Shown: in pieces, positions 9,188 through 17,566 of the stretch | Numbering within the stretch: position 1 is the stretch's first letter | Layout of the letters: each line of letters begins with the position of its first letter | Source of the DNA: Tardiphaga sp. | Lineage (GTDB): Bacteria > Pseudomonadota > Alphaproteobacteria > Rhizobiales > Xanthobacteraceae | Direction: 5' to 3' | NCBI RefSeq assembly: GCF_028290785.1 | Contig: NZ_JAQGJD010000120.1 | Coordinates: 1-64,000, forward strand | DNA: 64,000 nucleotides | Program-made: the position numbers and the translations under genes | Notes under the pieces: model-generated | The model's database searches: none | The model's input: only the letters and a program-made list of their open reading frames with translations | What the model was told of the DNA's origin: nothing

Positions 9188-10111
9188 TCACGGCGCCGTC
9201 AGCACCTGACGGCATGCCGCCGGCAGTTCGGCAAGGGTCATCGGCGGCTTCGGTTTCGGCGGGACCAGTGGCGGCTTGGGATGCAGCACGGCGTCGCTGA
9301 ACCAGTATTTGAAATCGCCGGCGCTGCAGCCCTCGCCATCTGCCGGGGGTGGCTGCGACTCGCATTCGGTGGCGCCGAGCGGGCACTTGATACGAATGTG
9401 GAAGTGGTAGTCGTGGCCGTACATCGGCCGCACCTTGGACAGCCAGCTACGGTCGCCCTTGGCCTCGCGGCACAGCGCCTTCTTGATGGCGGCGTTGACG
9501 AAGATGCGTTCGACGCTGGATTCCTGCGCCGCGGCGCGGATCACCGGCAGGTGGCTTGGCGTCCACACGGTAGGATCGATGTCGAGCCGGTCGCGGCGCA
9601 CCATCATCACCGCCGACATGTCCTCGCGCTCGTTGCGCGACAACTGGCGGTTCGGCATCGGCGTCAGCCAGATGTCGGCGTCGAGCCCGACCTGATGGCT
9701 GGCATGGCCGGTGATCATCGGGCCGCCGCGCGGCTGCGACATGTCGCCGACCAGGAGGCCGGGCCAGCCCGCGACCTTGTTGGCCTTGGCGGACAGCCGC
9801 TCCAGCAGTTCGACCATCTGCGGATGCGCCCAGTTCCGATTGCGCGACAGCCGCATCACCTGCCAGGTCGGGCCGTTGATCGGCAACGCCTCGGCACCGG
9901 CAATGCAGCCCTTGGCGTAGAAGCCGATCACCTCGGTCGCGGTGCGTGACGGCAACGTCTTGCGGCCGAACAGCTCCTTGGCGCCGATATGCGGATCATT
10001 GGGATTGGCCAGCGCTGGCAATGGCTTCGGATCGACGCTGCCCTTGTCCTGCGCCATGGCGGCAGAAGCAATCGAGGCGAGCAGCAGAGCAGGAATCAGG
10101 CACGGTTTCAT
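9188..10111 (-). CDS. mepA: Penicillin-insensitive murein endopeptidase MepA
   Basis: A 307-residue periplasmic zinc endopeptidase that cuts D-Ala-meso-DAP cross-links in peptidoglycan. Start ATG 10111 (MKPCLIPALLLASIASAAMAQ) begins a signal peptide; the next upstream start is a TTG. The LAS-type metal site is visible: GHASHQVGLDADIWL (His-x6-Asp) and HDYHFHIRIKCP near residue 240. A Pro/Lys-rich segment (PKPPLVPPKPKPP) lies before the C-terminal helix, and six or so Cys residues would allow disulfides. It is divergent from the PAS-GGDEF-EAL gene across a 350-base region with two near-consensus CtrA motifs. Confidence 0.95.
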   Translation of the reverse strand: MKPCLIPALLLASIASAAMAQDKGSVDPKPLPALANPNDPHIGAKELFGRKTLPSRTATEVIGFYAKGCIAGAEALPINGPTWQVMRLSRNRNWAHPQMVELLERLSAKANKVAGWPGLLVGDMSQPRGGPMITGHASHQVGLDADIWLTPMPNRQLSRNEREDMSAVMMVRRDRLDIDPTVWTPSHLPVIRAAAQESSVERIFVNAAIKKALCREAKGDRSWLSKVRPMYGHDYHFHIRIKCPLGATECESQPPPADGEGCSAGDFKYWFSDAVLHPKPPLVPPKPKPPMTLAELPAACRQVLTAP

Positions 10112-10120
10112 GGAGGCCAA

Positions 10121-10460
10121 TCGTAGCGGAAGTCCCTGATCATTTCAGCCGCGCATCGTTAACGCTTCGCTAACCATACCGCCCACTGACGCTATTTTTG
10201 GCGGCGCTGTGCTATCTCTTCAAGGAAGCCGCGGCCATTGATGTTTCTGGTAGCGTTTTCAGTCGTTTGCACCATCGTTTCAAATGATGTTAGCAATTGA
10301 TTAACGTTGATTTCGCGGCCGTTGCCTGCGCGTTAGGCAGTGTTTGTGTACAACCGTACGCTGATCGCTGGTATTCGGCTCCATCCAATGAGGCGGTGAC
10401 ACCCTTTTTTCAGACACTTCTTGCAGAACAGTCCACACGCAGAATGCCAGTGGAAATGTA
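10121..10460. promoter_or_regulatory. Divergent intergenic region with two near-consensus CtrA motifs
   Basis: This 340-base gene-free stretch separates mepA from the PAS-GGDEF-EAL gene. It is richer in A and T than its flanks. At 10159-10174 it reads TTAA-N7-CTAAC and at 10290-10305 TTAG-N7-TTAAC; each differs by one base from the CtrA consensus TTAA-N7-TTAAC. No tRNA or small ORF was recognised. If CtrA acts here, both cell-wall remodelling and second-messenger genes could be under cell-cycle control; that is inference. Confidence 0.35.
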
Positions 10461-12692
10461 ATGCCGAAATTCCGGCCCGCCGCGAAGAAAAAGCCAAGGC
10501 CCCGGGCCGATCATCCGTTGCGGCTTGGCCGCTCGATGAAAGCTGTGCCGAAACTGGTGCCGCAAGGCCGTCGAGTCTCCAGCGAGATCGGCGAAATCGT
10601 GCGCCAGCGCGCCCAGGCCGAGGCGGCCATCGCCGACGCCCGCAAATCCCACGAACGGCTGCGCGAGGCGATCGACATCCTGCCGCAGGGCATCGTATTT
10701 CTCGATGCCGACGGCCGCTACATCCTCTGGAACAAGAAGTATGCGGAAATCTACAACCGCAGCTCGGATCTGTTTGAGCCGGGCGCGCGGTTGCAGGACA
10801 CGATCCGCGTTGGCGTCGAGCGCGGCGACTATCCGGAAGCGATGGGCCGCGAGGATGAGTGGATCGCCGAGCGGGTGACCAAGCTGTTTCATCCCGGCCA
10901 GCGTCACGAGCAGGTGCTTGCCGATGGCCGCGTGATCCTGATCGAGGAACGGCTGACCGAAGACGGCGGCGTGATCGGCCTGCGCGTCGATATCACCGAG
11001 CTGAAGCAGCGCGAGGCTTCATTTCGGCTATTGTTCGACGCCAATCCGGTGCCGATGATCGTCTGCGCCCTCGACGACGAGCGCGTGCTGAGCGTCAACG
11101 ACGCTGCAGTGGAGCACTATGGCTACACCCGTGCCGAGTTCGAGAAACTGACCATTCGCCATCTACAGGCGTTCGAATCCGAGCCGCCCTGGGTCGGCGA
11201 CCACAGCAGCGACGAGCAGGCGGCGCGAACCTGGAAGCACGTCAAGGCCGACGGTTCGCTGATCGACCTGGCGATCTACTCGCGCCACATGACCTATGGC
11301 GAACAGCCCGCGGTGATGCTCGCGCTGATGGACATCACCGAGCGCAAGCGCGCCGAGATGCGGCTGGCCTTCATGGCTCACCACGACGGCCTCACCGGGC
11401 TGCCGAACCGCAATTTGCTGCGGCAGCGGCTCGATGAAATTCTCGCGCATTCCCGCCGCAATGGCGAGAAGGTCGGCGTGCTGTTCGTCGGCCTCGACAA
11501 TTTCAAGGGCGTCAACGACACGCTCGGCCACGGCATCGGCGACAAGCTGCTGCGCGGCGTGGCGCGGCGGTTGCGCTCGTCGCTGCGCGAGGAAGACGCC
11601 ATCGCGCGGCTCAACTCCGACGAATTCGCCATCATCCAGACCGGCGTCAGCCGGCCCGAGGAAGTAGTGCTGCTGGCGCGCCGGTTGCTGGAGGCGATCG
11701 GCGAGCCCTATCTGCTCGACGGCCATTCGGTGGTGATCGGGGCCAGCATCGGCATTGCCATGGCGCCCGGCGACGGCGACGATTCAGAGCGCCTCCTGAA
11801 GAACGCCGACATGGCGCTGTCGCGTGCCAAGAACGATTCCCGCGGCACTTTCAGCTTCTTTGAAGCCGGCATGGACGCCCGCGCCCAGAGCCGTCGCAAG
11901 ATCGAGATCGAGTTGCGCGCGGCAATCCAGGACGATCTGCTGCGGCCGTATTATCAGCCGCTGATTGATCTCAGGACCGGCCGCATCACCGGCTTCGAGG
12001 CGCTGGTACGCTGGCCGCATCCGGAGCGCGGCATGATCTCGCCAGCGGAGTTCATTCCGGTCGCCGAGGACACCGGCCTGATCAACGCCCTGGGCACCCA
12101 GATCCTGCGCCGCGCCTGCATGGAAGCCGCGCGGTGGCCCGACGAAGTCCACGTCGCGGTCAATCTCTCGCCGCTCCAGTTCCGCGTTGGCAATCTGCTG
12201 TCCGTGGTGATGGACGCGCTGAAGCAATCCGGCCTGCCGCCGCGGCGGCTCGAACTGGAGATCACCGAAACCCTGCTGCTGGAAAAAAGTACCCAGGTGC
12301 TGGCAACGCTGCATGCGCTGCGCGCGCTGGGCGTGCGGATCTCGATGGACGATTTCGGCACCGGCTACTCATCGCTGAGCTATTTGCGCAGTTTTCCGTT
12401 CGACAAGATCAAGATCGACCAGTCCTTTGTGCGCGACCTCGGCGGCAATCGCGACGCCCAGGCGATCGTGCGCTCGATCATCAGCCTCGGCATCGGCCTC
12501 GGCGTCACCATCACCGCCGAAGGCGTCGAGACCGAAGCCGAACTGGCCTGTCTTCGCGCCGAGGGCTGCCATGAGGCGCAGGGGTTCCTGTTCAGCAAGG
12601 CGCGACCGAATGACGAGATCATCGAACTGCTGCGCGCGCAGGTGATCGCCGATCCCGACGATGAGATCTCGGTGCGCGCACAAGTGGCGTGA
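10461..12692 (+). CDS. PAS-PAS-GGDEF-EAL signalling protein with degenerate GGDEF
   Basis: A 743-residue cytosolic protein without clear membrane helices. Order: a coiled N-terminus, a PAS domain (about 65-180, ILPQGIVFLDADGRYILWNKK), a second PAS domain (about 185-300, LFDANPVPMIVCALDD), a GGDEF domain (about 310-475) and an EAL domain (about 485-735). The GGDEF site reads NSDEF (residues 385-389), so the two Gly needed for GTP catalysis are lost. The EAL site looks intact: FEALVRW with Glu 513, ITETLLLE, DDFGTGYSSL, KIDQSF and AEGVETEAEL. It is therefore likely a c-di-GMP phosphodiesterase, with the GGDEF part perhaps regulatory. The start ATG 10461 follows a weak GGAA site. Confidence 0.93.
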   Translation: MPKFRPAAKKKPRPRADHPLRLGRSMKAVPKLVPQGRRVSSEIGEIVRQRAQAEAAIADARKSHERLREAIDILPQGIVFLDADGRYILWNKKYAEIYNRSSDLFEPGARLQDTIRVGVERGDYPEAMGREDEWIAERVTKLFHPGQRHEQVLADGRVILIEERLTEDGGVIGLRVDITELKQREASFRLLFDANPVPMIVCALDDERVLSVNDAAVEHYGYTRAEFEKLTIRHLQAFESEPPWVGDHSSDEQAARTWKHVKADGSLIDLAIYSRHMTYGEQPAVMLALMDITERKRAEMRLAFMAHHDGLTGLPNRNLLRQRLDEILAHSRRNGEKVGVLFVGLDNFKGVNDTLGHGIGDKLLRGVARRLRSSLREEDAIARLNSDEFAIIQTGVSRPEEVVLLARRLLEAIGEPYLLDGHSVVIGASIGIAMAPGDGDDSERLLKNADMALSRAKNDSRGTFSFFEAGMDARAQSRRKIEIELRAAIQDDLLRPYYQPLIDLRTGRITGFEALVRWPHPERGMISPAEFIPVAEDTGLINALGTQILRRACMEAARWPDEVHVAVNLSPLQFRVGNLLSVVMDALKQSGLPPRRLELEITETLLLEKSTQVLATLHALRALGVRISMDDFGTGYSSLSYLRSFPFDKIKIDQSFVRDLGGNRDAQAIVRSIISLGIGLGVTITAEGVETEAELACLRAEGCHEAQGFLFSKARPNDEIIELLRAQVIADPDDEISVRAQVA

Positions 12693-12696
12693 GAGC

Positions 12697-12843
12697 GTTC
12701 CCCGGACGCGATGCAATACGAAGTATTGCTTCGCAGATCCGGGGCCCCGGTTTTTATGCTGGTAAGTAACTGCGAAAGAAGAAACCGGGATCCCGGATCT
12801 GTGGAGCGGCATAAGAATGCCGCACCGCGTCCGGGAAACGAGA
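12697..12843. repeat. Dispersed repeat, family C copy 1
   Basis: A palindromic element of about 147 bases between convergent genes. Its ends are complementary: it begins GTTCCCCGGACGCGATGCA and ends GCACCGCGTCCGGGAAACGA. The inner part has ATACGAAGTATTGCTTCGCA and GGAGCGGCATAAGAATGCCG. A second copy with the same ordered blocks lies in the opposite orientation at 46388-46521. It may also end transcription from both sides. Confidence 0.8.
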
Positions 12844-12872
12844 GTAGAGTTACGTGCAGGGTCTGGAACCCG

Positions 12873-14084
12873 CTACTTCACATACTGACAACCGCCGTCC
12901 TTCATCGGGCGAAATGCCTGGTCGCCCGGCACTTCGGCGAGCACCTTGTAGTAATCCCACGGCGCCTTGGACTCTTCCGGCTTCTTGACCTCGAGCAGGA
13001 ACATGCTGTGCACCATGCGGCCGTCCTCGCGCAGCACGCCGTTGTCGGTGAAGGCGTCGCGCACCGGCGTCTCGCGCATCTTCGCCAGTACCGGCTTGGT
13101 CGCGCGCGTGCCCGCGGCCTTGACGGCGTTGAGATAATGCAGCATCGCGCTGTAGGTCGCGGCTTGGTTCATGGTCGGCATCCGCTTCATCTTGTCGTGG
13201 AACTTTTTGCCGAAGGCGCGGGTGCGGTCATTGAGGTCCCAGTAATAGGCCTCGGTGATGATCAGGCCCTGCGCCATCTTCAGCCCCAGGCTGTGGATGT
13301 CGGAGATGAACATCACGATCCCGGCCAGCTTCTGCCCGCCGGCGACGATGCCGAATTCGGAAGCCTGCTTGATGGCGTTGATGGTGTCGCCGCCGCCATT
13401 GGCGAGGCCGACGATCTTGGCCTTCGACGCTTGCGCCTGCAGCAGGAACGAGGAGAAGTCCGCGGTGTTGAGCGGATGCTTCGATGAGCCGACCACCTTG
13501 CCGCCGGCCGCGCGCACCACGTCGCCGGTGTCGCGCTCGATCGAATGGCCGAATAGATAATCGGCCGTGATGAAGTACCACGAATCGCCGCCCTGTTTGA
13601 CGATGGCGCTGCCGACTGTGTGGGCATTGCCATAGGTGTCGTAGGTCCAGTGCGCGGTATAGGGCGAGCAGGATTTTCCGGTAATGTCGGAGCTGGCGGC
13701 ATCCGTCACGATCATGATCTTCTCGAACTGCTTCGACATTTCCATGCCGGCCAGCGCGGTCGCCGAGGTTGGCATGTCGATGATCATATCGACGTTCTCG
13801 GCTTCGTACCATTTGCGGGTGATTGTGGCCGCCACGTCGGCCTTGTTCAGCGCGTCGGCGGTCACCACCTCGATCGGCTTGCCGAACATCTGGCCGCCAA
13901 ATTCTTCGATCGCGATCCGGGCCGCCTCAACATTACCCTGGCCGCCGATGTCGGAATAGACCGAGGCGAAGTCGGCGAGGATGCCGATCTTGAGCGGCAG
14001 CGTGGATTGCTGCGCGCGCGCCTCGGCGCCCAGTAACAGCGAAATAGCCAACGTCGTCGCCGCCAACCCGCGGTGCGAAATCAT
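12873..14084 (-). CDS. ABC transporter substrate-binding protein, Leu/Ile/Val (LivK-like) type
   Basis: A 403-residue periplasmic protein. A signal peptide (ISHRGLAATTLAISLLLGAEARAQ) is followed by the type-1 periplasmic-binding fold: LKIGILADFASVYSDIGGQGNVEAARIAIEEFGG and VVTADALNKADVAATITRKWYE, with a later YTAHWTYDTYGNAHTVG lobe. Members bind branched-chain amino acids, amides, or aromatic compounds; the ligand cannot be told from sequence. A good Shine-Dalgarno (GGGGGAGGA) lies just before ATG 14084. No permease or ATPase genes adjoin it, so it is an orphan receptor that presumably works with a transporter encoded elsewhere. Confidence 0.9.
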   Translation of the reverse strand: MISHRGLAATTLAISLLLGAEARAQQSTLPLKIGILADFASVYSDIGGQGNVEAARIAIEEFGGQMFGKPIEVVTADALNKADVAATITRKWYEAENVDMIIDMPTSATALAGMEMSKQFEKIMIVTDAASSDITGKSCSPYTAHWTYDTYGNAHTVGSAIVKQGGDSWYFITADYLFGHSIERDTGDVVRAAGGKVVGSSKHPLNTADFSSFLLQAQASKAKIVGLANGGGDTINAIKQASEFGIVAGGQKLAGIVMFISDIHSLGLKMAQGLIITEAYYWDLNDRTRAFGKKFHDKMKRMPTMNQAATYSAMLHYLNAVKAAGTRATKPVLAKMRETPVRDAFTDNGVLREDGRMVHSMFLLEVKKPEESKAPWDYYKVLAEVPGDQAFRPMKDGGCQYVK

Positions 14085-14452
14085 CCCGTCCTCCCCCTGT
14101 TCACGCGCCGTTTTCGGCGTCGCAAGCGCAGCATGGTTCGGCGCGGCGGGGCAGGCAAGCGCATTGGATGCTGCAGTGCGCTGGTCGCGTCAGCATTCGC
14201 TTCATCGGGAGCGCAAAAGAGCCTTCATTGCATATTGCCGGAATGGAGCGACGGGAGGCGCCGGGCAGGTCCTTGTAAAGCGGGCATTGCGGGGCGCGCA
14301 CCACCCTGTGATTGCGCCACCGATTTTGCCCAATTCGCAGGCATGCTCCGGTAAAAGCTCGCCAGCGGGCCGGGTTCCGGCGCCCGTCAAATGCGGCTAT
14401 GATTTCCCGACAGGGACACAGGATCAGGATTTCAGTTTTGCCAGATCAATCA
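14085..14452. other. Gene-free divergent region before glgP
   Basis: These 368 bases separate the binding-protein gene from glycogen phosphorylase. Short open frames here have no Shine-Dalgarno or recognisable product. It must hold the two promoters, but I could not pick a -35/-10 pair with confidence and saw no palindrome, repeat or RNA gene. Confidence 0.5.
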
Positions 14453-16963
14453 ATGCCAGCGAAATTCCAGCCCCAGAACGTCCCGGTCGACGAATTGGCA
14501 CTGGCTGAAATCAAGAGCGCCATCCTCGTCAAGCTGACGCTGGCGATCGGCAAGGATGCCGCGATGGCGACGCGGCATGACTGGTACAAGGCTGCCGCGC
14601 TGGCGCTGCGCGACCGCATGGTGCACCGCTGGCTGCTGTCCGAGAAGGAGAGCTACGACGCCGGTCGCAAGCGGGTCTATTACCTCTCGCTCGAATTCCT
14701 GATCGGCCGGCTGTTCACTGACGCGCTCAACAATATGGGTCTGCTGCCGCTGTTTGACGCCGCACTGGGCGATCTCGGCGTCGGCCTCGACGACCTCCGC
14801 AAGTGCGAGCCGGACGCGGCGCTCGGCAATGGCGGTCTCGGCCGCCTCGCCGCCTGTTTCATGGAGAGCATGGCGACGCTGGCGATCCCGGCCTTCGGCT
14901 ACGGCATCCGCTACGATTTTGGGCTGTTCCGACAGATCATTTCCCATGGCTGGCAGCAGGAATACCCCGACGAGTGGCTGGGCTTCGGCAACCCCTGGGA
15001 ATTGCAGCGGCCGGAAGTGATGTATCACGTCCATTTTGGCGGCAGCCTCGAGACCGTCGAGGACGGCAAGGGCCGCAAGAGCCTAATCTGGCATCCCGGC
15101 GAGACGGTGGAAGCGGTTGCCTACGACACACCGATCGTCGGCTGGCGCGGCCAGCACGTGAACGCGCTACGGCTGTGGTCGGCGCGTGCGCCGGATCCGC
15201 TCAAGCTCGACGTCTTCAACACCGGCGACTATCTCGGCGCCAGCGCCGAGCAGGCCCGCGCCGAAGCGATCTGCAAATTCCTCTATCCCAACGACGAAAG
15301 TGCGGCGGGTCGCGAACTGCGGTTGCGACAGGAGTATTTCTTCGTCTCCGCATCGCTGCAGGATCTGGTGAAGCGGCATTTGGCGTCGGACGGCCAGTTG
15401 CGCGGCCTCGCTACGAAGGCCGCGGTGCAGATGAACGACACCCATCCGAGCCTGGCGATCGCCGAACTGATGCGGATCCTGGTCGATCAGCACAACATGC
15501 GCTGGGACGCTGCCTGGCAGATCACCTGCGCGACGCTATCCTACACCAACCACACGCTGTTGCCCGAGGCGCTGGAGACCTGGCCGGTCGAGCTGTTCCA
15601 GCGGCTGCTGCCGCGGCATCTCGAGATCATCTACCGCATCAACGAGGCGCATCTCGACCGCGCCGATGCCACCCGCCCCGGCGACACGGCCTACCGGGCC
15701 TCGGTGTCGATCATCGACGAGGGTGCCGGCCGGCGCGTCCGCATGGGCAATCTGGCCTTCGTCGGCTCGCATCGCATCAACGGCGTCTCGGCGATGCATT
15801 CCGAGCTGATGAAGGAGACCGTGTTCCACGATCTCAACGCGCTGTACCCCGGCCGCATCACCAACAAGACCAATGGCATCACCTTCCGGCGCTGGCTGAT
15901 GCTGGCGAATCCCAAGCTCACCGACCTGCTGCGCGCGACCTGCGGCGAAGCGGTGCTCGACGATCCCACCCGGCTCGTGCGACTCGAAGCCTTTGCTGGC
16001 GATGCTTCGTTCCAGCAGCAATTCGGCAAGGTGAAGCTGCACAACAAGGTCGCGCTGGCGCGGGTGATCGGTGAGAAGATCGGCGTGCAGGCCGATCCCA
16101 CGGCGCTGTTCGACGTGCAGATCAAGCGTATCCATGAATACAAGCGACAACTGCTCAACCTGCTGGAGACCGTGGCGCTGTATCAGGCCATCAAGGATGA
16201 GCCGGGCAAGGACTGGGTACCGCGGGTCAAGATTTTCGCCGGCAAGGCGGCGGCGAGCTATCGCTATGCCAAGCTGATCATCAAGCTGATCAACGACGTC
16301 GCCGACGTCGTCAACAACGACATGACGATCGGCGACAAGCTGAAGGTCGCCTTCCTGCCGGACTACAATGTCAGCCTTGCGGAGATCATCATTCCCGCCG
16401 CCGACCTGTCCGAGCAGATTTCCACCGCCGGCATGGAGGCCTCCGGCACCGGCAACATGAAGCTGTCGCTGAACGGCGCGCTGACCATAGGCACGCTGGA
16501 CGGCGCCAATATCGAGATCCGCGACAATGTCGGCCCGGAGAACATCGCGATCTTCGGCATGGACGCCGCCGAGGTGGTGGCGCGCCGCGCCCGCGGGCTA
16601 GACGCGTCCGATGTGATTTCGAAGTCGCCGAATCTCGGCCGCGCCATCACAGCGATCGAGCGCGGCGATTTTTCGCCCGACGATCCCGGCCGCTTCCAGT
16701 CGATCGGCCACGCGCTGCGCCATCTCGACCACTACGTGGTGTCGGCCGATTTCGATTCCTATTATGACGCCCAGCGCGGCATCGACGCGCGCTGGCAGGT
16801 GCCCTCGGCCTGGAGCCGCGCCAGCATCCTCAACGTCGCGCGCATGGCGTGGTTCTCTTCCGACCGCACCATCCGCGAATACGCCGAGGATATCTGGGAC
16901 GTCCCGGTGGCCGGCGAACCGCCGTCGTCACTGGCGCTGCCGACCCAGCGCAAGGTGACGTGA
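14453..16963 (+). CDS. glgP: Glycogen/starch phosphorylase
   Basis: An 836-residue enzyme that releases glucose-1-phosphate from glycogen using inorganic phosphate and pyridoxal phosphate. Typical stretches are YYLSLEFLIGRLFTDAL, NGGLGRLAACFMES, MNDTHPSLAIAELMR, HTLLPEALETW and VQIKRIHEYKRQLLN, ending with the cofactor site EASGTGNMKLSLNGALTIGTLDGAN, where the Lys holds PLP. ATG 14453 was chosen; a TTG at 14438 would add five residues and is also plausible. No other glycogen gene adjoins it. A GC-rich hairpin just after the stop may end the transcript. Confidence 0.96.
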   Translation: MPAKFQPQNVPVDELALAEIKSAILVKLTLAIGKDAAMATRHDWYKAAALALRDRMVHRWLLSEKESYDAGRKRVYYLSLEFLIGRLFTDALNNMGLLPLFDAALGDLGVGLDDLRKCEPDAALGNGGLGRLAACFMESMATLAIPAFGYGIRYDFGLFRQIISHGWQQEYPDEWLGFGNPWELQRPEVMYHVHFGGSLETVEDGKGRKSLIWHPGETVEAVAYDTPIVGWRGQHVNALRLWSARAPDPLKLDVFNTGDYLGASAEQARAEAICKFLYPNDESAAGRELRLRQEYFFVSASLQDLVKRHLASDGQLRGLATKAAVQMNDTHPSLAIAELMRILVDQHNMRWDAAWQITCATLSYTNHTLLPEALETWPVELFQRLLPRHLEIIYRINEAHLDRADATRPGDTAYRASVSIIDEGAGRRVRMGNLAFVGSHRINGVSAMHSELMKETVFHDLNALYPGRITNKTNGITFRRWLMLANPKLTDLLRATCGEAVLDDPTRLVRLEAFAGDASFQQQFGKVKLHNKVALARVIGEKIGVQADPTALFDVQIKRIHEYKRQLLNLLETVALYQAIKDEPGKDWVPRVKIFAGKAAASYRYAKLIIKLINDVADVVNNDMTIGDKLKVAFLPDYNVSLAEIIIPAADLSEQISTAGMEASGTGNMKLSLNGALTIGTLDGANIEIRDNVGPENIAIFGMDAAEVVARRARGLDASDVISKSPNLGRAITAIERGDFSPDDPGRFQSIGHALRHLDHYVVSADFDSYYDAQRGIDARWQVPSAWSRASILNVARMAWFSSDRTIREYAEDIWDVPVAGEPPSSLALPTQRKVT

Positions 16964-16980
16964 GCGCGGCAAAGCCGCGC
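16964..16980 (+). terminator. GC-rich hairpin after glgP
   Basis: Perfect 7-bp stem GCGCGGC/GCCGCGC with an AAA loop directly after the glgP stop. There is no T-run, so it is at best a weak or factor-assisted terminator. Confidence 0.4.
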
Positions 16981-17037
16981 CGCACACTCAACGGTCATCG
17001 CCGGGCCTGACCGGGCGATTTGTCGCTGGCGGTGTGC

Positions 17038-17403
17038 TCACGTCTCTTGCGTTGCCGTTCCGGTGACAAGGCTGGTACTGCTGGTGACGGGATCGGTCAC
17101 CGCGGTCTTGACCGTCGCCTTGCCGGCGCCGGACAGTGTGAACTTGCTGTCGCCGACCCGGAATGAATTGTCCTTGATCAGCACACTCTGGTATTTCATG
17201 GTGGTGCCGCTCTGGTACTTCACCTGGGCGCGAAAGCCGGTGACATTGGAGATCGCGAACTTGAAGGTCTCGCCGCTCGAATAGGTGCCATCCCAGTTGC
17301 CGTTATAGCTGGCGGCATCGACGTTGGTGTAGGGCGTATTCGACGGCGTAGCCAGCGCCGAGGCGGTATAGCCCGACGCCAGAATGCTCATGATATCGGC
17401 CAT
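17038..17403 (-). CDS. Small Thr/Ser-rich protein of unknown function
   Basis: A 121-residue protein from ATG 17403 (MADIMSILASGYTASALA). The open frame continues upstream into non-coding sequence, so the internal ATG is preferred. It is rich in Thr, Ser and Gly, low in charge, with no Cys and no obvious signal peptide. The middle (NVTGFRAQVKYQSGTTMKY, then VLIKDNSFRVGDSKFTLSG) looks like repeated beta strands. I do not recognise a family. Such Thr/Ser-rich, Cys-free, beta-rich proteins are often exported by type I systems in this group, but nothing here proves it. It lies between glgP and pckA with its own promoter region. Confidence 0.7.
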   Translation of the reverse strand: MADIMSILASGYTASALATPSNTPYTNVDAASYNGNWDGTYSSGETFKFAISNVTGFRAQVKYQSGTTMKYQSVLIKDNSFRVGDSKFTLSGAGKATVKTAVTDPVTSSTSLVTGTATQET

Positions 17404-17514
17404 GCCGCTGCGCTCCGCAAAGTTTCGGTTGCTGCAGTAGGGAGGCGTGGCGTTAATCGAAAGTTGCACGATGTGTCGGGATATTGCTGACGGGCAGCAG
17501 GACACACAACGACA

Positions 17515-17548
17515 CAAAAAAAGGGCGGCTCGATGAGCCGCCCTTTTT
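17515..17548 (-). terminator. Rho-independent terminator of pckA, bidirectional
   Basis: An 8-bp perfect stem GGGCGGCT/AGCCGCCC (17523-17530 and 17536-17543) with a five-base loop is flanked by an A-run before and a T-run after. Read from either strand it gives a GC stem followed by U residues. It lies just past the pckA stop. Confidence 0.9.
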
Positions 17549-17566
17549 ATCGCAAACAAATTAGCG

